Shown: piece after piece, positions 13,991-19,185 of the stretch
How the letters are laid out: each line of letters begins with the position of its first letter
Numbering within the stretch: position 1 is the first letter of the stretch
Source: Actinomycetota bacterium
GTDB taxonomy: Bacteria; Actinomycetota; Thermoleophilia; Miltoncostaeales; Miltoncostaeaceae
Length of the DNA stretch: 19,185 nt
Reading direction: 5' to 3'
Assembly: GCA_947475125.1 (NCBI GenBank)
Contig: CANJMX010000012.1
Span: 1-19,185 of the forward strand
Made by a program: the position numbers and the translations under genes
Notes under the pieces: generated by a model
The model's input: the letters and a program-made list of their open reading frames with translations, nothing else
Told to the model about the DNA's origin: nothing
Databases searched by the model: none

Positions 13991-14716
13991 TCAGCCCCCC
14001 GGCTGCCGCACGGCGCCGTCGCGCGAGATGAGGAATTCCCCGGTGCCCCCGTGGATGACCAGGGGCGAACCATCGAGGGCCACCCGAAGCAGTGTGGGGC
14101 TACCAATGCGCACCCACGCGGTATCCGGAATGGTGAAGGTGCGGCTGGCCCCGGGCACCAGCACTCCGCTGTACAGCGTGGGGCCGGTTGCCGATCCGGT
14201 GCGCACCTCGAGGTAGCTGCCACGGCCCGAGACACCGGTGAACGTCAGGTCCACCTGCCGAGTACGCGCGGCGCCGGTGGTGAGCGCCCCCGATGTGGTT
14301 GCGGGAGGAGCAGCAGGCGGTGTGCTCACCGAGCTGCCGCCGATGCCGAGCCACGTGAGCATCGCAACCCCGGCCACGCCCCCGATGGCAAGCCACAACA
14401 GTTGGGCCTCGCGCCTGCGCGGTCCACGCTCCGCCCGCTGGCGCGCGCGACGTGCCCCCTCGGGCGACAGTGAATGGGCCAGCTCGCCATAGCGCGACTC
14501 GTACTCATCAAGCGCAAGCGCGGGATCGAGCCCGAGGTACGACGCGTATGCCCGCAGGAACCCGCGCGCATACGACGGGTCGGGCAGGAGGTCAAACTCC
14601 TCATCCTCCATCGCCCGCAGGTACCGCGACCTGATCCTCGTGCCGGTTTCGGCGGTGGGATAGTCGATGCCCTGGCGGACGCGTGCCTCTCGGAGGCTTG
14701 AGCCGATCTCATACAT
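13991..14716 (-). CDS. RodZ-like helix-turn-helix membrane protein
   Basis: The 241-residue protein has an N-terminal HTH_25-type domain (1 to about 72; IGSSLREARVRQGIDYPTAE, then RYLRAMEDEEFDLLPDPSYARGFLRAYASYLGLD). A basic stretch covers about 88-103. One membrane helix (about 105-126, LLWLAIGGVAGVAMLTWLGI) is followed by a Ser/Thr/Pro-rich linker. The extracytoplasmic domain (about 150-241) is of the DUF4115 kind. This is the layout of RodZ, which links MreB to the membrane in rod-shaped cells. MreB is not in the window, so the cell-shape role is inferred from the family. The ATG at 14716 has a modest GGGA upstream that sits in a hairpin arm (14724-14740). Confidence 0.85.
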   Translation of the reverse strand: MYEIGSSLREARVRQGIDYPTAETGTRIRSRYLRAMEDEEFDLLPDPSYARGFLRAYASYLGLDPALALDEYESRYGELAHSLSPEGARRARQRAERGPRRREAQLLWLAIGGVAGVAMLTWLGIGGSSVSTPPAAPPATTSGALTTGAARTRQVDLTFTGVSGRGSYLEVRTGSATGPTLYSGVLVPGASRTFTIPDTAWVRIGSPTLLRVALDGSPLVIHGGTGEFLISRDGAVRQPGG

Positions 14717-14723
14717 GTGTGAG

Positions 14724-14740
14724 TCCCGGAATCACCGGGA
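14724..14740 (-). promoter_or_regulatory. hairpin in the rodZ-like 5' leader covering its Shine-Dalgarno
   Basis: TCCCGG and CCGGGA form a perfect 6-bp stem with a 5-base loop, ending 7 bases before the ATG. The only purine run able to act as a ribosome-binding site (GGGA) lies in the downstream arm, so folding would hide it. Upstream in the same 88-base gap is a near-tandem repeat (TTCAGGACC, TTCAGGATCC) but no convincing promoter. Confidence 0.35.
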
Positions 14741-14795
14741 GGCCGACGGTAGCACTGGGCCGGATCCTGAAGGTCCTGAAAACCCCCGCCCGGCG

Positions 14796-14817
14796 CGACA
14801 ACCGTTACGGGTTGTCG
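14796..14817 (-). terminator. stem-loop spanning the ftsK stop codon
   Basis: CGACAACC (14796-14803) and GGTTGTCG (14810-14817) are perfect 8-base arms around a 6-base loop that contains the TAA stop of ftsK. On the minus strand a GC-rich stretch and a run of four T follow about 12 bases later (GGGGGTTTTCAGG). This could be a weak terminator or an mRNA-end structure. The U-run is too far away for a textbook intrinsic terminator. Confidence 0.4.
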
Positions 14818-17354
14818 TCTCCTGAAACGTCGGAGTCAACAACGGCGATGCCGAGTACCCGCGGAATGTCGTGCTCGGTGATGAGCACGGTGCGGGGCTT
14901 CGACCCCTCGTGTCCCGAGATCACGCCCAGACGCTCAAGCACATCCACAAGCCGCCCGGCACGGGCGTAGCCCACCCCGAGGCGCCGCTGGAGCAGCGAC
15001 ACCGATGCGGTGCCCTGCTGCACCACGGTCTCGATGGCGCGCTGCACCAGTTCATCTGAGCCCGCATCGACCTCTTCCTCCACCACCTCGGGGCGCTGCA
15101 GCAGCTCCTCGCGCATCTCGGGCCGGCCCTGGCGACGCCAGTGATCGGTGATGGCGAGAATCTCGTCCTCACCCACGTACGCGCCCTGAAGGCGCTGAAG
15201 GCGTGAGGTGCCAACCGGGCGGAACAACATGTCGCCATTGCCGAGCAGCGACTCGGCGCCGCCGGAATCGAGCACCACGCGTGAGTCCACCTGCGATGAC
15301 ACGGCGAATGCGATGCGCGATGGCACGTTGGCCTTGATCATGCCGGTGATCACGTCCACCGATGGGCGCTGCGTTGCCAGCATGAGGTGAATGCCCACCG
15401 CGCGGCTCTTCTGGGCAAGCCGGATGATGGCGTCCTCCACCTCGCCCGGGGCCACCATCATCAGGTCTGCGAGCTCGTCGATGACCACCAGGATGTGGGG
15501 CACGACGCTGAGCCCCTGGCCGCGCCGGATGGTGTTCCAGTCGTTGAGGTTGCGCGCCCGGGAGGCGCCCATCAGCTCGTACCGCGACTCCATCTCCCCC
15601 ACCATGTTCGAAAGCACCGCGGTGGCGTTCTTCATGTTGGTCACGACGGGCGTGAGCAGGTGCGGGATCCCCTCGTAGTGATTGAGCTCGACCTTCTTCG
15701 GGTCGATCATCACCATGCGCAGCTCCTCGGGGGTCGCCCGAAGGAGGATGGACGCCAGAAGGGCATTGAGGCACACGCTCTTTCCGGTTCCAGTGGAGCC
15801 GGCGATCAGGAGGTGTGGCATGCGCGCGATGTCGAGGAACACGGCCTTGCCACCGATGTCGAGCCCCATCCATGCGGCCAGCGGACCCGTTCCCTCGGGG
15901 AAGTCGCGGAACACGTCGCCCAGGGTGACCATGCGCGAGGTGGGGTTTGGAACCTCAACGCCCACGGCCTGCTTGCCGGGGATGGGCGCCAGGATTCGGA
16001 TCTCGTCATTGGCAGCCAATGCATACGCCAGGTCGTCGCGCAGGGCGCTGACCTTTGACACCTTGGTGCCCGGCGCAAGCTTCAGCTCGTACCGGGTGAT
16101 GCGCGGGCCCGACACCGCGTTGGTCATCTCGGCCTGCACGCCGAATTCGGCGAGGGCCTCAACGAGCCGTCGCGAGGTCTCCCGGATGGTCGCTGCAGAG
16201 GTTCCGCCGCCGCCCGTTGACTTCTGCAGGATCGACTTTCGTGGACGCTTCCAACCGCCCCGCGGCATGGTGCCCGGACCGCCGTGCACCTTGCCCTCGG
16301 CGGGGTCGTCCACGACTGCAGCAGCCACCACAGCGGCGGCGGCGGCACCCGGCAGATCCACCTGCACAAATGGGTCAGCGTCGTGTTCGTCATCCTCATC
16401 CCCATCACCATCACCATCAATGGGATCGTGGAACACATCGTGTGCGCCCTCGATGACGATGTCGTCGTCCTCGTCGAGGCCACCCGACATTCCGCCGAGG
16501 GCGGGAGATGGCGGCAGATCGCCATCTTCGTCGAACAGATCGGGATAGCGATCGGCACCATCAACCGGGTGCTCATCCGATCCCACCCCCCGGCGGGACG
16601 TCGGGGCGGCCACGGTCCGTGCGATGAGCCGTACCTCGTCCGATGCCCGCCGGCTTCCGCGCACAGTGGTGACGGTTGCCGTTGCGATTCCGCGGCCCAT
16701 CGCCGCGCCCGCAACCGCGGCCCCGCGCCCCGAGCCACGCAACGCCTCGCCAAGTGAGGCCCCACTCATAAGCACCATGCCCGCGGCGATGCCGAGCACT
16801 GTGAGGAAGTTGGCCCCCACCGCACCGATGGTGCTGTCGGCGGCCCACCACAAGCCGGCACCCACCGCGCCGCCATTGGCCTTCATCTCACGCACGCTCG
16901 ACCAGCCGTACGACAGGTCCATGCCCGGCCCGAACAGACCGGACGCCAGGCCGAGGCAGATCGCCAGACCCACAACAAGCGCCCCGATGCGAAACGCCCG
17001 CGCATCGAACACGGGGAAGCGCACGATCAGGTGCACGCCCACGAGCACCATCACCAGCGCCGCCAGCCCCACCCCGCGGCCCACGAACATGCGAATGAGC
17101 GACTCGAGTGCCTGCCCGGCCACGCCTCCGCCAACGCCCGCGAACACAATCGCGGCGAGAAATCCCCCCACCGCGATCATGACCATTCCGGCCATTTCAC
17201 GGCCGTAGCCGCCAACGCCTCCGCTGCGCCTGCGCGGCGAACGCCCGGAGCCCTTTGCAGGGCGCCTGGTGGCGGTGGTCTTTCGGGTTGCGGTGCGGGT
17301 GCGAGTAGCGGTTGCGGCCACGGTCTCCCCGGGGTCGAGGTGTACGAGACCCAT
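14805..17354 (-). CDS. ftsK: FtsK/SpoIIIE-type DNA translocase
   Basis: The 849-residue septal DNA pump clears and aligns chromosome termini at division. The basic Thr/Arg-rich N-terminus (about 12-52) is followed by four membrane helices (about 53-77, 93-112, 122-142, 176-197). An acidic, low-complexity linker spans about 258-330 (for example PIDGDGDGDEDDEHDAD). The motor has Walker A GSTGTGKS (519-526), MIDPKKVELNHYEGIPHLL, and Walker B HILVVIDELADLMM. LATQRPSVDVITGMIKANVPSRIAF follows. The C-terminal gamma winged helix (about 785-845, SVSLLQRRLGVGYARAGRLVD) reads orienting sequences. ATG at 17354 (GGGG 5 bases upstream) is chosen. GTG at 17369, with AGGA upstream, is an equal alternative and adds five residues. 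Confidence 0.96.
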   Translation of the reverse strand: MGLVHLDPGETVAATATRTRTATRKTTATRRPAKGSGRSPRRRSGGVGGYGREMAGMVMIAVGGFLAAIVFAGVGGGVAGQALESLIRMFVGRGVGLAALVMVLVGVHLIVRFPVFDARAFRIGALVVGLAICLGLASGLFGPGMDLSYGWSSVREMKANGGAVGAGLWWAADSTIGAVGANFLTVLGIAAGMVLMSGASLGEALRGSGRGAAVAGAAMGRGIATATVTTVRGSRRASDEVRLIARTVAAPTSRRGVGSDEHPVDGADRYPDLFDEDGDLPPSPALGGMSGGLDEDDDIVIEGAHDVFHDPIDGDGDGDEDDEHDADPFVQVDLPGAAAAAVVAAAVVDDPAEGKVHGGPGTMPRGGWKRPRKSILQKSTGGGGTSAATIRETSRRLVEALAEFGVQAEMTNAVSGPRITRYELKLAPGTKVSKVSALRDDLAYALAANDEIRILAPIPGKQAVGVEVPNPTSRMVTLGDVFRDFPEGTGPLAAWMGLDIGGKAVFLDIARMPHLLIAGSTGTGKSVCLNALLASILLRATPEELRMVMIDPKKVELNHYEGIPHLLTPVVTNMKNATAVLSNMVGEMESRYELMGASRARNLNDWNTIRRGQGLSVVPHILVVIDELADLMMVAPGEVEDAIIRLAQKSRAVGIHLMLATQRPSVDVITGMIKANVPSRIAFAVSSQVDSRVVLDSGGAESLLGNGDMLFRPVGTSRLQRLQGAYVGEDEILAITDHWRRQGRPEMREELLQRPEVVEEEVDAGSDELVQRAIETVVQQGTASVSLLQRRLGVGYARAGRLVDVLERLGVISGHEGSKPRTVLITEHDIPRVLGIAVVDSDVSGDDNP

Positions 17355-17405
17355 TTGGACCCCGCACACCCCGATTCCTGCCTCGGGCAGACCGACTTCG
17401 GTTTC

Positions 17406-19091
17406 TTAGACCGCCACCACAACCGGGAGGATGAGCGGACGCTTGCGCGTCCTGCGGTTGATCATCGCGCCCACGGCGTCGTGGAGCTGCTTGGTGAGCA
17501 CGTCAACCTCGTGGATGTGCTCCTCCGCGCTTTCGCGCAGACTTGCTTCCACGGTCTCCCGGATCGCGTTGATCATCACCGCATCCTCGGCGCCCGCAAA
17601 CCCGCGGGTGACCACCTCGGGTGTACCTGAGAGCGTGCCGTCATGGGCGTCGACCTGCGCCATCACCAGCACCAGACCGTCCTCAGACATGTGGCGGCGG
17701 TCGCGGAGGACCCCCTCCCCCAGGTCGTTCACGCCGTACGAGTCGACATAGGTGATGCCCGACTCAACGCGCTCGCCGGTCACCACGCCGTCGGCCGAAA
17801 CCTCAAGCACGTCGCCGTTCTCAAGAATGACCGTGCGCTCGCCGATTCCGAGCCCCTTCGCAAGCGCGGCGTGCGCCTTCTGGTGTCGCACCTCGCCGTG
17901 GATCGGAGCGAAGAAGCGCGGTCGGATGAGCTGCAGCATCCACATGAGGTCGTCGCGCACCCCGTGGCCCGATGCGTGCACCTCTGGACGGTCATCCGGA
18001 GTCACCACCTTCGCGCCCGCAGCCACGAGGCGGTTGATGGTCTCGTCAATCGCCAGTTCATTTCCCGGGATACGCCGCGACGAGTACACCACCGTGTCGC
18101 CCGGCTTGATGTCCACCTTGGGGTGGGCGCCGTTGGCCATGCGACGGAGCGCCGACAGGGGCTCGCCCTGGCTGCCAGTGGTCAGCAGCACCAGTTCGTC
18201 ATCGGGCACACCGGCGATCTCCTTGTCGGAGATGATGACGCCATCGGGAGCCTTGAGGTACCCGAGGTTGCGCGCGATGTTGACGTTTCGCACCATTGAG
18301 CGGCCCACCACGCCCACAACCCGGCCGTCGCGGTAGGCGGCGTCAACCACCTGCTGCATGCGGTCGATGTGAGACGAGAAGGTAGTGACGATCACGCGCC
18401 CGGGCGATGTGGCGAAGAGCGCGGACATCGCCGGCCCCACCGATGCCTCGTACCGCTTGGCCGATGCCGGAACGTCTGCGTTCGTGGAGTCGGCCAGGAG
18501 CACCAGCACGCCCTCGGCACCGAGGCGCGCCAGGCCGGGGATGTCGCTGGCCTTGTCCGGCCCGCCAATGGGAAGGTGATCGAACATGAAGTCACCGGTG
18601 TGCACCAGCGTGCCCGCCGGTGAGTGGAGGGCGACCGCCACACAGTCGGGGATGGAGTGGGTCACGCGCAGGAACTCGGCCTCGAAGGGGCCGATGCGCC
18701 TGCGTGGCTCGCCGGCGGCGATCTCGATCATCTCGGCCTCGCCCAGCAGGCGGTGCTCGTCGAGCTTCCCCCGTACGAGCGCAAGCGTAAAGCGGGTGCC
18801 GTAAATCGGAACCGGTCCGACCGCGCGGAGGAACCATGGCACGGCGCCGATGTGGTCCTCGTGCCCATGGGTAAGGATGAGCGCGTCAATGCGCTCACGG
18901 TTTTCGGCGAGCCAGGTCATGTCGGGCAGGATCAGATCCACGCCCGGCTGATCCGGGCCCGGGAACGTCACGCCGCAGTCGATGACGACGATTCGATCGT
19001 CGTGCTCCACCACGTACATGTTCTTGCCAATCTCGCCAACGCCGCCAAGAGGGATGATCCGCAGGGCGGGTGCGTCGGTTGTGTCGCTCAG
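17406..19091 (-). CDS. rnj: ribonuclease J
   Basis: The 561-residue metallo-beta-lactamase/beta-CASP ribonuclease acts as a 5'-exonuclease and endonuclease in mRNA decay and rRNA maturation. The zinc motif is LTHGHEDHIGAVPW, and HTGDFMFD, TTFSSHIDRMQQVVD and TTGSQGEPLSAL follow. The C-terminal HASGHG and FAPIHGEVRHQKAHAAL complete the family pattern. The invariant N-terminus ALRIIPLGGVGEIGKNMYVVE is fully encoded, but the first ATG (19019) lies inside it and no ATG, GTG or TTG precedes it in frame to the window edge. CTG at 19091 gives (M)SDTTDAPALRII, with GGAA 5 bases upstream and the previous stop 20 bases away. It yields the normal family length, so it is taken as the start. Confidence 0.93.
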   Translation of the reverse strand: MSDTTDAPALRIIPLGGVGEIGKNMYVVEHDDRIVVIDCGVTFPGPDQPGVDLILPDMTWLAENRERIDALILTHGHEDHIGAVPWFLRAVGPVPIYGTRFTLALVRGKLDEHRLLGEAEMIEIAAGEPRRRIGPFEAEFLRVTHSIPDCVAVALHSPAGTLVHTGDFMFDHLPIGGPDKASDIPGLARLGAEGVLVLLADSTNADVPASAKRYEASVGPAMSALFATSPGRVIVTTFSSHIDRMQQVVDAAYRDGRVVGVVGRSMVRNVNIARNLGYLKAPDGVIISDKEIAGVPDDELVLLTTGSQGEPLSALRRMANGAHPKVDIKPGDTVVYSSRRIPGNELAIDETINRLVAAGAKVVTPDDRPEVHASGHGVRDDLMWMLQLIRPRFFAPIHGEVRHQKAHAALAKGLGIGERTVILENGDVLEVSADGVVTGERVESGITYVDSYGVNDLGEGVLRDRRHMSEDGLVLVMAQVDAHDGTLSGTPEVVTRGFAGAEDAVMINAIRETVEASLRESAEEHIHEVDVLTKQLHDAVGAMINRRTRKRPLILPVVVAV

Positions 19092-19111
19092 TGTGTTTCC
19101 AGTCGTTGGGA

Positions 19112-19185
19112 TCAGGCGGGCAGAAGGCCCTGCGACACGAGGAGCGACCGAAGCGCGTTGCGCTCCCCGGCCGTGGCCTCCACGA
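19112..19185 (-). CDS. dapA: C-terminal end of probable 4-hydroxy-tetrahydrodipicolinate synthase (partial)
   Basis: A minus-strand frame enters from the window edge and stops at TGA 19112-19114. It encodes VEATAGERNALRSLLVSQG followed by LLPA. An alternating-helix tail ending in GLLPA is typical of DapA C-termini, and dapA lies next to rnj in many actinobacterial and firmicute genomes. With dapF and dapL in the same run this is the natural reading. Only 24 codons are visible and no catalytic residue is included, so the call rests mainly on context. The stop lies 20 bases before the rnj start, so the two are likely co-transcribed. Confidence 0.55.
   Translation of the reverse strand, partial: VEATAGERNALRSLLVSQGLLPA

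Noticed and set aside
12543..14473. Two long plus-strand open frames (about 557 and 564 codons) opposite cinA, the rodZ-like gene and the recA promoter
   Set aside because: Both are rich in Arg, Pro, Ser and His without motifs, as expected for frames antisense to GC-rich genes. The opposite strand encodes clear CinA and RodZ-like proteins.
17370..17405. Small hairpins (CTGCC-CGA-GGCAG and ACCGA-AG-TCGGT) between rnj and ftsK
   Set aside because: Stems are 5 bp with loops of 2-3 bases and no T-tract, so there is not enough to claim a terminator.
1..19185. tRNA, rRNA, CRISPR arrays, insertion sequences, prophage or toxin-antitoxin genes
   Set aside because: I looked for these and saw no cloverleaf, repeat array, transposase or integrase motif. 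The intein is the only selfish-type element seen.

Overview
The window is a gene-dense, high-GC bacterial chromosome segment with no mobile-element, phage, rRNA, tRNA or CRISPR signal. It looks like Actinomycetota, possibly a deep class such as Thermoleophilia. The reasons are the GC-rich codon use, the MurT/GatD pair, a Gram-positive-type LexA box (CGAAC-N4-GTTCG), RNase J beside a probable dapA, a RodZ-like protein, a NrtR-like regulator, and LL-diaminopimelate aminotransferase in the lysine cluster. The class-level assignment is inference.

Left part, positions 1-2622. The 3' end of a sigma-70 gene (+) converges on a four-gene minus-strand run: metallo-beta-lactamase-fold hydrolase, NrtR-like Nudix/winged-helix protein, an 80-residue two-helix membrane protein, and YqgE/AlgH. 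A 28-bp divergent spacer (2623-2650) separates this run from a plus-strand run.

Plus-strand run, 2651-6231. The order is rpiA, murT, a SAM-dependent methyltransferase, gatD, and every junction overlaps. MurT and GatD together amidate the glutamate of lipid II. The methyltransferase lies inside the pair that normally sits together. A 26-bp perfect palindrome marks the gatD 3' end, where it converges on dut.

Right part, 6228-19185, all minus strand. In transcription order it reads probable dapA end, rnj, ftsK, rodZ-like, cinA, recA, miaB, miaA, dapF, dapL, dut. This brings together DAP/lysine supply, RNA decay, chromosome segregation, cell shape, the SOS recombinase and tRNA modification. recA has its own promoter with a perfect LexA box on the -35, and a 17-pair hairpin follows its stop.

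The most notable features are: (1) a 170-residue mini-intein in the DNA-binding L2 loop of RecA that appears to retain a decayed trace of its homing-endonuclease domain; (2) the methyltransferase between murT and gatD; (3) rnj and cinA both appearing to start at CTG codons; (4) several strong inverted repeats at gene ends and starts. No gap between genes exceeds 200 bases.
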